Source of the DNA: Auanema rhodensis
Lineage: Eukaryota > Nematoda > Chromadorea > Rhabditida > Rhabditidae
DNA length: 64,000 nucleotides
Reading direction: 5' to 3'
NCBI GenBank assembly: GCA_964057225.1
Contig: OZ059894.1
Coordinates: forward strand, 558,001 to 622,000
Shown: positions 52,441 through 64,000 of the stretch, in pieces
Position numbering within the stretch: the first letter of the stretch is position 1
Layout of the letters: each line of letters opens with the position of its first letter
Made by a program: the position numbers and the translations under genes
Notes under the pieces: model-generated
What the model was told of the DNA's origin: nothing
Databases searched by the model: none
What the model saw: the letters and a program-made list of their open reading frames with translations, nothing else

Positions 52441-53320
52441 AATTTTGAAAACCGCATCTCTTTATCTTTCACGTGAAGCGAGTTACATACTAAGTGCACA
52501 TCACGTGTACATTTAATTAGCATAAATTGAAGTTCACGTAAATTTCAAAGTCATGGTTACCATGCACCAATATCAATAACAATTTGTTTTTAGACTAATA
52601 TGGACATGGGGAATCTAATTTTGAAAACCGCATCTCTTTATCTTTCACGTGAAGCGAGTTACATACCAAGTGCACATCACGTGTACATTTAATTAACATA
52701 AATTAAAGTTCACGTAAATTTCAAAGTCATGGTTACCATGCACCAATATCAATAAAAATTTGTTTTTAGACTAATATGGACATGGGGAATCTAATTTTAA
52801 AAACCGCATCTCTTTATCTTTCACGTGAAGCGAGTTACATACCAAGTACTCATCACGTGTACATTTAATTAGCATAAATTAAAGTTCACGTAATTTTCAA
52901 AGACATGGTTACCATGAACCAATATCAATAAAAATTTGTTTTTAGACTAATATGGACATGGGGAATCTAATTTTGAAAACCGCATCTCTTTATCTTTCAC
53001 GTGGAGCAAGTTACATACCAAGTGCACATCACGTGTACATTTAATTAGCATAAATTAAAGTTCACGTAAATTTCAAAGTCATGGTTACCATGCACCAATA
53101 TCAATAAAAATTTGTTTTTAGACTAATATGGACATGGGGAATCTAATTTTGAAAACCGCATCTCTTTATCTTTCACGTAAAGCTAGTTACATACCAAGTG
53201 CACATCACGTGTACATTTAATTAGCATAAATTGAAGTTCACGTAAATTTCAAAGTCATGGTTACCATGCACCAATATCAATAACAATTTGTTTTTAGACT
53301 AATATGGACATGGGGAATCT
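52441..53320. repeat. Monomers 299-303, cassette shared with the 33-35 kb and 59-62 kb regions
   Basis: The order is actaag/G89/C140; ttaacata (near 52696); taaaaacc with tactcat and T102/A111; gtggagc; then a CTAG/G89/C140 monomer with a full T run and cgtaaag near 53179. The taaaaacc, gtggagc, CTAG, C28 order is the same as at 33.8-34.3 and 59.6-60.2 kb, showing spread across the array. Confidence 0.87.
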
Positions 53321-53495
53321 AATTTTGAAAACCGCATCTCTTTATCTCTCACGTGAAGCGAGTTACATACCAAGTGCACATCACGTGTACATTTAATTAG
53401 CATAAATTAAAGTTCACGTAAATTTCAAAGTCATGGTTACCATGAACCAATATCAATAAAAATTTGTTTTAGACTAATATGGACATGGGGAATCT
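53321..53495. repeat. 175-bp monomer, C28/A125 type
   Basis: Monomer 304 lacks one T in the run after G 53466, but it is an A125, A140 monomer and not the CTAG/G89/C140 type that carries this deletion further left. An independent slippage event in the T run is likelier than descent from that family. Confidence 0.88.
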
Positions 53496-54023
53496 AATTT
53501 TGAAAACCGCATCTCTTTATCTTTCACGTGAAGCTAGTTACATACCAAGTGCACATCACGTGTACATTTAATTAGCATAAATTAAAGTTCACGTAAATTT
53601 CAAAGTCATGGTTACCATGCACCAATATCAATAAAAATTTGTTTTTAGACTAATATGGACATGGGGAATCTAATTTTGAAAACCGCATCTCTTTATCTTT
53701 CACGTGAAGCGAGTTACATACCAAGTGCACATCACGTGTACATTTAATTAGCATAAATTAAAGTTCACGTAAATTTCAAAGTCATGGTTACCATGAACCA
53801 ATATCAATAAAAATTTGTTTTTAGACTAATATGGACATGGGGAATCTAATTTTGAAAACCGCATCTCTTTATCTTTCACGTGAAGCAAGTTACATACCAA
53901 GTGCACATCACGTGTACATTTAATTAGCATAAATTAAAGTTCACGTAAATTTCAAAGTCATGGTTACCATGAACCAATATCAATAAAAATTTGTTTTTAG
54001 ACTAATATGGACATGGGGAATCT

Positions 54024-54198
54024 AATTTTGAAAACCGCATCTCTTTATCTTTCACGTGAAGCAAGTTACATACCAAGTGCACATCACGTGTACATTTAAT
54101 TAGCATAAATTAAAGTTCACGTAAATTTCAAAGTCATGGTTACCATGAACCAATATCAATAAAAATTTGTTTTAGACTAATATGGACATGGGGAATCT
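54024..54198. repeat. 175-bp monomer, CAAG/A125 type
   Basis: Monomer 308 lost one T after G 54169. It is a CAAG, A125, A140 copy, as is the 175-bp monomer at 55959, 11 monomers on. The two may share one deletion spread by duplication, since both follow plain or CAAG A125 neighbours and precede CAAG with C125. Confidence 0.85.
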
Positions 54199-55958
54199 AA
54201 TTTTGAAAACCGCATCTCTTTATCTTTCACGTGAAGCAAGTTACATACCAAGTGCACATCACGTGTACATTTAATTAGCATAAATTAAAGTTCACGTAAA
54301 TTTCAAAGTCATGGTTACCATGCACCAATATCAATAAAAATTTGTTTTTAGACTAATATGGACATGGGGAATCTAATTTTGAAAACCGCATCTCTTTATC
54401 TTTCACGTGAAGCGAATTACATACCAAGTGCACATCACGTGTACATTTAATTAGCATAAATTAAAGTTCACGTAAATTTCAAAGTCATGGTTACCATGAA
54501 CCAATATCAATAAAAATTTGTTTTTAGACTAATATGGACATGGGGAATCTAATTTTGAAAACCGCATCTCTTTATCTTTCACGTGAAGCGAGTTACATAC
54601 CAAGTGCACATCACGTGTACATTTAATTAGCATAAATTAAAGTTCACGTAAATTTCAAAGTCATGGTTACCATGCACCAATATCAATAAAAATTTGTTTT
54701 TAGACTAATATGGACATGGGGAATCTAATTTTGAAAACCGCATCTCTTCATTTTTCACGTGAAGCGAGTTACATACCAAGTGCACACCACGTGTACATTT
54801 AATTAGCATAAATTAAAGTTCACGTAAATTTCAAAGTCATGGTTACCATGCACCAATATCAATAAAAATTTGTTTTTAGACTAATATGGACATGGGGAAT
54901 CTAATTTTGAAAACCGCATCTCTTTATCTTTCACGTGAAGCGAGTTACATACCAAGTGCACATCACGTGTACATTTAATTAGCATAAATTAAAGTTCACG
55001 TAAATTTCAAAGTCATGGTTACCATGAACCAATATCAATAAAAATTTGTTTTTAGACTAATATGGACATGGGGAATCTAATTTTGAAAACCGCATCTCTT
55101 TATTTTTCACGTGAAGCGAGTTACATACCAAGTGCACATCACGTGTACATTTAATTAGCATAAATTAAAGTTCACGTAAATTTCAAAGTCATGGTTACCA
55201 TGAACCAATATCAATAAAAATTTGTTTTTAGACTAATATGGACATGGGGAATCTAATTTTGAAAACCGCATCTCTTTATCTTTCACGTGAAGCGAGTTAC
55301 ATACCAAGTGCACATCACGTGTACATTTAATTAGCATAAATTAAAGTTCACGTAAATTTCAAAGTCATGGTTACCATGAACCAATATCAATAAAAATTTG
55401 TTTTTAGACTAATATGGACATGGGGAATCTAATTTTGAAAACCGCATCTCTTTATCTTTCACGTGAAGCAAGTTACATACCAAGTGCACATCACGTGTAC
55501 ATTTAATTAGCATAAATTAAAGTTCACGTAAATTTCAAAGTCATGGTTACCATGCACCAATATCAATAAAAATTTGTTTTTAGACTAATATGGACATGGG
55601 GAATCTAATTTTGAAAACCGCATCTCTTTATCTTTCACGTGAAGCGAGTTACATACCAAGTGCACATCACGTGTACATTTAATTAGCATAAATTAAAGTT
55701 CACGTAAATTTCAAAGTCATGGTTACCATGAACCAATATCAATAAAAATTTGTTTTTAGACTAATATGGACATGGGGAATCTAATTTTGAAAACCACATC
55801 TCTTTATCTTTCACGTGAAGCGAGTTACATACCAAGTGCACATCACGTGTACATTTAATTAGCATAAATTAAAGTTCACGTAAATTTCAAAGTCATGGTT
55901 ACCATGAACCAATATCAATAAAAATTTGTTTTTAGACTAATATGGACATGGGGAATCT

Positions 55959-56133
55959 AATTTTGAAAACCGCATCTCTTTATCTTTCACGTGAAGCAAG
56001 TTACATACCAAGTGCACATCACGTGTACATTTAATTAGCATAAATTAAAGTTCACGTAAATTTCAAAGTCATGGTTACCATGAACCAATATCAATAAAAA
56101 TTTGTTTTAGACTAATATGGACATGGGGAATCT
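55959..56133. repeat. 175-bp monomer, second CAAG/A125 copy
   Basis: Monomer 319 lost one T after G 56104, and is otherwise like the 54024 copy. The distance between the deletions, 1935 bp, is eleven monomers less one base. It is the last length variant in the window. Confidence 0.85.
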
Positions 56134-59100
56134 AATTTTGAAAACCGCATCTCTTTATCTTTCACGTGAAGCAAGTTACATACCAAGTGCACATCACGTG
56201 TACATTTAATTAGCATAAATTAAAGTTCACGTAAATTTCAAAGTCATGGTTACCATGCACCAATATCAATAAAAATTTGTTTTTAGACTAATATGGACAT
56301 GGGGAATCTAATTTTGAAAACCGCATCTCTTTATCTTTCACGTGAAGCGAGTTACATACCAAGTGCACATCACGTGTACATTTAATTAGCATAAATTAAA
56401 GTTCACGTAAATTTCAAAGTCATGGTTACCATGAACCAATATCAATAAAAATTTGTTTTTAGACTAATATGGACATGGGGAATCTAATTTTGAAAACCGC
56501 ATCTCTTTATCTTTCACGTGAAGCGAGTTACATACCAAGTGCACATCACGTGTACATTTAATTAGCATAAATTAAAGTTCACGTAAATTTCAAAGTCATG
56601 GTTACCATGCACCAATATCAATAAAAATTTGTTTTTAGACTAATATGGACATGGGGAATCTAATTTTGAAAACCGCATCTCTTTATCTTTCACGTGAAGC
56701 AAGTTACATACCAAGTGCACATCACGTGTACATTTAATTAGCATAAATTAAAGTTCACGTAAATTTCAAAGTCATGGTTACCATGCACCAATATCAATAA
56801 AAATTTGTTTTTAGACTAATATGGACATGGGGAATCTAATTTTGAAAACCGCATCTCTTTATCTTTCACGTGAAGCTAGTTACATACCAAGTGCACATCA
56901 CGTGTACATTTAATTAGCATAAATTAAAGTTCACGTAAATTTCAAAGTCATGGTTACCATGCACCAATATCAATAAAAATTTGTTTTTAGACTAATATGG
57001 ACATGGGGAATCTAATTTTGAAAACCGCATCTCTTTATCTTTCACGTGAAGCGAGTTACATACCAAGTGCACATCACGTGTACATTTAATTAGCATAAAT
57101 TAAAGTTCACGTAAATTTCAAAGTCATGGTTACCATGCACCAATATCAATAAAAATTTGTTTTTAGACTAATATGGACATGGGGAATCTAATTTTGAAAA
57201 CCGCATCTCTTTATCTTTCACGTGAAGCAAGTTACATACCAAGTGCACATCACGTGTACATTTAATTAGCATAAATTAAAGTTCACGTAAATTTCAAAGT
57301 CATGGTTACCATGCACCAATATCAATAAAAATTTGTTTTTAGACTAATATGGACATGGGGAATCTAATTTTGAAAACCGCATCTCTTTATCTTTCACGTG
57401 AAGCGAGTTACATACCAAGTGCACATCACGTGTACATTTAATTAGCATAAATTAAAGTTCACGTAAATTTCAAAGTCATGGTTACCATGCACCAATATCA
57501 ATAAAAATTTGTTTTTAGACTAATATGGACATGGGGAATCTAATTTTGAAAACCGCATCTCTTTATTTTTCACGTGAAGCGAGTTACATACCAAGTGCAC
57601 ATCACGTGTACATTTAATTAGCATAAATTAAAGTTCACGTAAATTTCAAAGTCATGGTTACCATGCACCAATATCAATAAAAATTTGTTTTTAGACTAAT
57701 ATGGACATGGGGAATCTAATTTTGAAAACCGCATCTCTTTATCTTTCACGTGAAGCGAGTTACATACCAAGTGCACATCACGTGTACATTTAATTAGCAT
57801 AAATTAAAGTTCACGTAAATTTCAAAGTCATGGTTACCATGAACCAATATCAATAAAAATTTGTTTTTAGACTAATATGGACATGGGGAATCTAATTTTG
57901 AAAACCGCATCTCTTTATTTTTCACGTGAAGCGAGTTACATACCAAGTGCACATCACGTGTACATTTAATTAGCATAAATTAAAGTTCACGTAAATTTCA
58001 AAGTCATGGTTACCATGAACCAATATCAATAAAAATTTGTTTTTAGACTAATATGGACATGGGGAATCTAATTTTGAAAACCGCATCTCTTTATCTTTCA
58101 CGTGAAGCGAGTTACATACCAAGTGCACATCACGTGTACATTTAATTAGCATAAATTAAAGTTCACGTAAATTTCAAAGTCATGGTTACCATGAACCAAT
58201 ATCAATAAAAATTTGTTTTTAGACTAATATGGACATGGGGAATCTAATTTTGAAAACCGCATCTCTTTATCTTTCACGTGAAGCGAGTTACATACCAAGT
58301 GCACATCACGTGTACATTTAATTAGCATAAATTAAAGTTCACGTAAATTTCAAAGTCATGGTTACCATGCACCAATATCGATAAAAATTTGTTTTTAGAC
58401 TAATATGGACATGGGGAATCTAATTTTGAAAACCGCATCTCTTTATCTTTCACGTGAAGCGAGTTACATACCAAGTGCACATCACGTGTACATTTAATTA
58501 GCATAAATTAAAGTTCACGTAAATTTCAAAGTCATGGTTACCATGAACCAATATCAATAAAAATTTGTTTTTCGACTAATATGGACATGGGGAATCTAAT
58601 TTTGAAAACCGCATCTCTTTATCTTTCACGTGAAGCGAGTTACATACCAAGTGCACATCACGTGTACATTTAATTAGCATAAATTAAAGTTCACGTAAAT
58701 TTCAAAGTCATGGTTACCATGAACCAATATCAATAAAAATTTGTTTTTAGACTAATATGAATATGGGGAATCTAATTTTGAAAACCGCATCTCCTTATCT
58801 TTCACGGGAAGTGAGTTACATACCAAGTGCACATCACGTGTACATTTAATTAGCATAAATTAAAGTTCACGTAAATTTCAAAGTCATGGTTACCATGAAC
58901 CAATATCAATAAAAATTTGTTTTTAGACTAATATGGACATGGGGAATCTAATTTTGAAAACCGCATCTCTTTATCTTTCACGTGAAGCGAGTTACATACC
59001 AAGTGCAGATCACGTGTACATTTAATTAGCATAAATTAAAGTTCACGTAAATTTCAAAGTCATGGTTACCATGAACCAATATCAATAAAAATTTGTTTTT

Positions 59101-59829
59101 AGACTAATATGGACATGGGGAATCTAATTTTGAAAACCGCATCTCTTTATCTTTCACGTGAAGCGAGTTACATACCAAGTGCACATCACGTGTACATTTA
59201 ATTAGCATAAATTAAAGTTCACGTAAATTTCAAAGTCATGGTTACCATGAACCAATATCAATAAAAATTTGTTTTTAGACTAATATGGACATGAGGAATC
59301 TAATTTTGAAAACCGCATCTCTTTATCTTTCACGTGAAGCGAGTTACATACCAAGTGCACATCACGTGTACATTTAATTAGCATAAATTAAAATTCACTT
59401 AATTTTCAAAGTCATGGTTACCATGAACCAATATCAATAAAAATTTGTTTTTAGACTAATATGGACATGGGGAATCTTATTTTGAAAACCGCATCTCTTT
59501 ATCTTTCACGTAAAGCGAGTTACATACCAAGTGCACATCACGTGTACATTTAATTAGCATAAATTAAAGTTCACGTAAATTTCAAAGTCATGGTTACCAT
59601 GCACCAATATCAATAAAAATTTGTTTTTAGACTAATATGGACATGGGGAATCTAATTTTAAAAACCGCATCTCTTTATCTTTCACGTGAAGCGAGTTACA
59701 TACCAAGTGCTCATCACGTGTACATTTAATTAGCATAAATTAAAGTTCACGTAATTTTCAAAGACATGGTTACCATGAACCAATATCAATAAAAATTTGT
59801 TTTTAGACTAATATGGACATGGGGAATCT

Positions 59830-62117
59830 AATTTTGAAAACCGCATCTCTTTATCTTTCACGTGGAGCAAGTTACATACCAAGTGCACATCACGTGTACA
59901 TTTAATTAGCATAAATTAAAGTTCACGTAAATTTCAAAGTCATGGTTACCATGCACCAATATCAATAAAAATTTGTTTTTAGACTAATATGGACATGGGG
60001 AATCTAATTTTGAAAACCGCATCTCTTTATCTTTCACGTGAAGCTAGTTACATACCAAGTGCACATCACGTGTACATTTAATTAGCATAAATTGAAGTTC
60101 ACGTAAATTTCAAAGTCATGGTTACCATGCACCAATATCAATAACAATTTGTTTTTAGACTAATATGGACATGGGGAATCTAATTTTGAAAACCGCATCT
60201 CTTTATCTCTCACGTGAAGCGAGTTACATACCAAGTGCACATCACGTGTACATTTAATTAGCATAAATTAAAGTTCACGTAAATTTCAAAGTCATGGTTA
60301 CCATGAACCAATATCAATAAAAATTTGTTTTTAGACTAATATGGACATGGGGAATCTAATTTTGAAAACCGCATCTCTTTATCTTTCACGTGAAGCAAGT
60401 TACATACCAAGTGCACATCACGTGTACATTTAATTAGCATAAATTAAAGTTCACGTAAATTTCAAAGTCATGGTTACCATGCACCAATATCAATAAAAAT
60501 TTGTTTTTAGACTAATATGGACATGGGGAATCTAATTTTGAAAACCGCATCTCTTTATCTTTCACGTGAAGCGAGTTACATACCAAGTGCACATCACGTG
60601 TACATTTAATTAGCATAAATTAAAGTTCACGTAAATTTCAAAGTCATGGTTACCATGAACCAATATCAATAAAAATTTGTTTTTAGACTAATATGGACAT
60701 GGGGAATCTAATTTTGAAAACCGCATCTCTTTATCTTTCACGTGAAGCGAGTTACATACCAAGTGCACATCACGTGTACATTTAATTAGCATAAATTAAA
60801 GTTCACGTAATTTTCAAAGACATGGTTACCATGAACCAATATCAATAAAAATTTGTTTTTAGACTAATATGGATATGGGGAATCTAATTTTGAAAACCGC
60901 ATCTCTTTATCTTTCACGTGAAGCGAGTTACATACCAAGTGCACATCACGTGTACATTTAATTAGCATAAATTAAAGTTCACGTAAATTTCAAAGTCATG
61001 GTTACCATGCACCAATATCAATAAAAATTTGTTTTTAGACTAATATGGACATGGGGAATCTAATTTTGAAAACCGCATCTCTTTATCTTTCACGTGAAGC
61101 GAGTTACATACCAAGTGCACATCACGTGTACATTTAATTGGCATAAATTAAAGTTCACGTAAATTTCAAAGTCATGGTTACCATGCACCAATATCAATAA
61201 CAATTTGTTTTTAGACTAATATGGACATGGGGAATCTAATTTTGAAAACCGCATCTCTTTATCTTTCACGTGAAGCGAGTTACATACCAAGTGCACATCA
61301 CGTGTACATTTAATTAGCATAAATTAAAGTTCACGTAAATTTCAAAGTCATGGTTACCAAGCACCAATATCAATAAAAATTTGTTTTTAGACTAATATGG
61401 ACATGGGGAATCTAATTTTGAAAACCGCATCTCTTTATCTTTCACGTGAAGCGAGTTACATACCAAGTGCACATCACGTGTACATTTAATTAGCATAAAT
61501 TAAAGTTCACGTAAATTTCAAAGTCATGGTTACCATGAACCAATATCAATAAAAATTTGTTTTTAGACTAATATGGACATGGGGAATCTAATTTTGAAAA
61601 CCGCATCTCTTTATCTTTCACGTGAAGCGAGTTACATACCAAGTGCACATCACGTGTACATTTAATTAGCATAAATTAAAATTCACGTAAATTTCAAAGT
61701 CATGGTTACCATGCACCAATATCAATAAAAATTTGTTTTTAGACTAATATGGACATGGGGAATCTAATTTTGAAAACCGCATCTCTTTATCTTTCACGTG
61801 AAGCGAGTTACATACCAAGTGCACATCACGTGTACATTTAATTAGCATAAATTAAAGTTCACGTAAATTTCAAAGTCATGGTTACCATGAACCAATATCA
61901 ATAAAAATTTGTTTTTAGACTAATATGGACATGGGGAATCTAATTTTGAAAACCGCATCTCTTTATCTTTCACGTGAAGCGAGTTACATACCAAGTGCAC
62001 ATCACGTGTACATTTAATTAGCATAAATTAAAATTCACGTAAATTTCAAAGTCATGGTTACCATGCACCAATATCAATAAAAATTTGTTTTTAGACTAAT
62101 ATGGACATGGGGAATCT
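59830..62117. repeat. 13-monomer unit, copy 1 (2288 bp)
   Basis: Monomers 341-353: gtggagc; CTAG/G89/C140 with full T run; C28; CAAG; plain; T102/A111 with ggatatgg (60871); plain; ttggca with C140 (61062-61237); ccaagc (near 61358); plain; A92; plain; A92. The last two pairs (61414-61765 and 61766-62117) are a local dimer duplication with a 352-bp period. Confidence 0.9.
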
Positions 62118-64000
62118 AATTTTGAAAACCGCATCTCTTTATCTTTCACGTGGAGCAAGTTACATACCAAGTGCACATCACGTGTACATTTAATTAGCAT
62201 AAATTAAAGTTCACGTAAATTTCAAAGTCATGGTTACCATGCACCAATATCAATAAAAATTTGTTTTTAGACTAATATGGACATGGGGAATCTAATTTTG
62301 AAAACCGCATCTCTTTATCTTTCACGTGAAGCTAGTTACATACCAAGTGCACATCACGTGTACATTTAATTAGCATAAATTGAAGTTCACGTAAATTTCA
62401 AAGTCATGGTTACCATGCACCAATATCAATAACAATTTGTTTTTAGACTAATATGGACATGGGGAATCTAATTTTGAAAACCGCATCTCTTTATCTCTCA
62501 CGTGAAGCGAGTTACATACCAAGTGCACATCACGTGTACATTTAATTAGCATAAATTAAAGTTCACGTAAATTTCAAAGTCATGGTTACCATGAACCAAT
62601 ATCAATAAAAATTTGTTTTTAGACTAATATGGACATGGGGAATCTAATTTTGAAAACCGCATCTCTTTATCTTTCACGTGAAGCAAGTTACATACCAAGT
62701 GCACATCACGTGTACATTTAATTAGCATAAATTAAAGTTCACGTAAATTTCAAAGTCATGGTTACCATGCACCAATATCAATAAAAATTTGTTTTTAGAC
62801 TAATATGGACATGGGGAATCTAATTTTGAAAACCGCATCTCTTTATCTTTCACGTGAAGCGAGTTACATACCAAGTGCACATCACGTGTACATTTAATTA
62901 GCATAAATTAAAGTTCACGTAAATTTCAAAGTCATGGTTACCATGAACCAATATCAATAAAAATTTGTTTTTAGACTAATATGGACATGGGGAATCTAAT
63001 TTTGAAAACCGCATCTCTTTATCTTTCACGTGAAGCGAGTTACATACCAAGTGCACATCACGTGTACATTTAATTAGCATAAATTAAAGTTCACGTAATT
63101 TTCAAAGACATGGTTACCATGAACCAATATCAATAAAAATTTGTTTTTAGACTAATATGGATATGGGGAATCTAATTTTGAAAACCGCATCTCTTTATCT
63201 TTCACGTGAAGCGAGTTACATACCAAGTGCACATCACGTGTACATTTAATTAGCATAAATTAAAGTTCACGTAAATTTCAAAGTCATGGTTACCATGCAC
63301 CAATATCAATAAAAATTTGTTTTTAGACTAATATGGACATGGGGAATCTAATTTTGAAAACCGCATCTCTTTATCTTTCACGTGAAGCGAGTTACATACC
63401 AAGTGCACATCACGTGTACATTTAATTAGCATAAATTAAAGTTCACGTAAATTTCAAAGTCATGGTTACCAAGCACCAATATCAATAAAAATTTGTTTTT
63501 AGACTAATATGGACATGGGGAATCTAATTTTGAAAACCGCATCTCTTTATCTTTCACGTGAAGCGAGTTACATACCAAGTGCACATCACGTGTACATTTA
63601 ATTAGCATAAATTAAAGTTCACGTAAATTTCAAAGTCATGGTTACCATGAACCAATATCAATAAAAATTTGTTTTTAGACTAATATGGACATGGGGAATC
63701 TAATTTTGAAAACCGCATCTCTTTATCTTTCACGTGAAGCGAGTTACATACCAAGTGCACATCACGTGTACATTTAATTAGCATAAATTAAAATTCACGT
63801 AAATTTCAAAGTCATGGTTACCATGCACCAATATCAATAAAAATTTGTTTTTAGACTAATATGGACATGGGGAATCTAATTTTGAAAACCGCATCTCTTT
63901 ATCTTTCACGTGAAGCGAGTTACATACCAAGTGCACATCACGTGTACATTTAATTAGCATAAATTAAAGTTCACGTAATTTTCAAAGACATGGTTACCAT
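62118..64000. repeat. 13-monomer unit, copy 2, cut by window end
   Basis: Monomers 354-363 plus the partial 364. Anchors gtggagc (59861/62149) and ggatatgg (60871/63159) are 2288 bp apart, while ccaagc (61351/63463) and A92 (61681/63793) are 2112 bp apart. Exactly one monomer, the ttggca copy, is therefore missing here. The final partial monomer is T102/A111, unlike its counterpart in copy 1, so the copies part at 63878. Confidence 0.9.

Larger units (their letters stand above)
53496..59829. repeat. Monomers 305-340, plain near-consensus stretch
   Basis: Mostly consensus monomers of C125 and A125 types with CAAG or CTAG variants and scattered private changes: gaatta (54415), tcattttt (54751), T26 (55102, 57566, 57916), gacta to cgacta (58573), tgaatatgg with ctcctta and cgggaagtg (58759-58812), tgcagatc (59007), and cactta (59397). 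Rare barcode types of the other regions are nearly absent and no clear long period was seen. It ends in taaaaacc/T58/T102 (59654-59829). Confidence 0.82.
1..64000. repeat. 176-bp satellite DNA array, 363.7 monomers, fills the window
   Basis: The AATTTTGAAA start recurs at 1, 177, 353, 529 and so on to the end, always in the same orientation. Phase arithmetic closes exactly: 363 complete monomers, twelve one-base deletions and one one-base insertion place base 64000 at monomer position 123. Monomers differ at a limited set of recurring positions, mainly 12, 14, 20, 23, 28-29, 32, 36, 40, 43, 51, 58, 64, 66-67, 89, 92, 102, 111, 125, 135, 140-142, 169 and 176. Position 125 (C or A) splits the copies into two large classes. 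No other sequence interrupts the array. The length suits one nucleosome plus linker, as in many centromeric satellites. Centromere function is inferred and not shown. Species and satellite family are not recognised. Confidence 0.98.

Noticed and set aside
1-64000. CRISPR array
   Set aside because: Repeats are 176 bp with no spacers of unique sequence between them, so this is a simple tandem satellite and not repeat-spacer architecture.
1-64000. Transposable element, tRNA or rRNA insertion hidden in the array
   Set aside because: The monomer phase is kept to the base from end to end once the thirteen one-base indels are counted, leaving no room for any insertion.

Overview
The whole 64 kb window is one uninterrupted, head-to-tail tandem array of a single AT-rich satellite DNA. 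The monomer is 176 bp (consensus about 32% GC, counted by hand) and all copies lie in the same orientation. With monomer position 1 set at base 1 (the AATTTTGAAA start), there are 363 complete monomers plus a final partial one of 123 bases at 63878-64000. Twelve monomers of 175 bp and one of 177 bp bring the phase to exactly 64,000. No protein gene, RNA gene, transposon, CRISPR array or non-satellite base was seen, and both array edges lie outside the window. This points to a eukaryotic nuclear genome, at a centromeric, pericentromeric or other heterochromatic block. Monomers of 150-180 bp are typical of centromeric satellites in many plants and some animals. I do not recognise this sequence, so plant origin is a leaning and no species is offered.

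Monomers differ from one another by a few base changes, and these recur in fixed combinations, so the order of monomer types can be read as a barcode. It shows layered higher-order repeats rather than one period. From left to right: mixed monomers (1-2992); a 14-monomer block copied 20 monomers downstream (2993-5456 and 6513-8976), ending in a 5-monomer unit that is locally doubled (8097-9856); an 11-monomer unit, 1936 bp (11968-15487); a mixed stretch (15488-17423); a 20/21-monomer unit of 3519-3695 bp with two nearly full copies (21295-28684), an older-looking one on the left and progressively shortened ones on the right (28685-35192); a mosaic zone with a doubled 5-monomer unit (36248-38007); a very young 32-monomer duplication, 5632 bp apart (42233-46808 and 47865-52440); a stretch of plainer, near-consensus monomers (about 53.5-59.8 kb); and a 13-monomer duplication at the right end (59830-64000).

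The 42-52 kb unit carries the same rare monomer types as the 3-16 kb region. The 17-35 kb unit looks like a separate expansion that shares some cassettes with 52-64 kb. Every consensus monomer has three evenly spaced CACGT cores, two of them perfect CACGTG palindromes, plus a CATGGT/ACCATG dyad and an A/T tract. These are the only candidate functional elements seen. All comparisons were made by eye from marker bases, so identity statements are qualitative unless a count is given.
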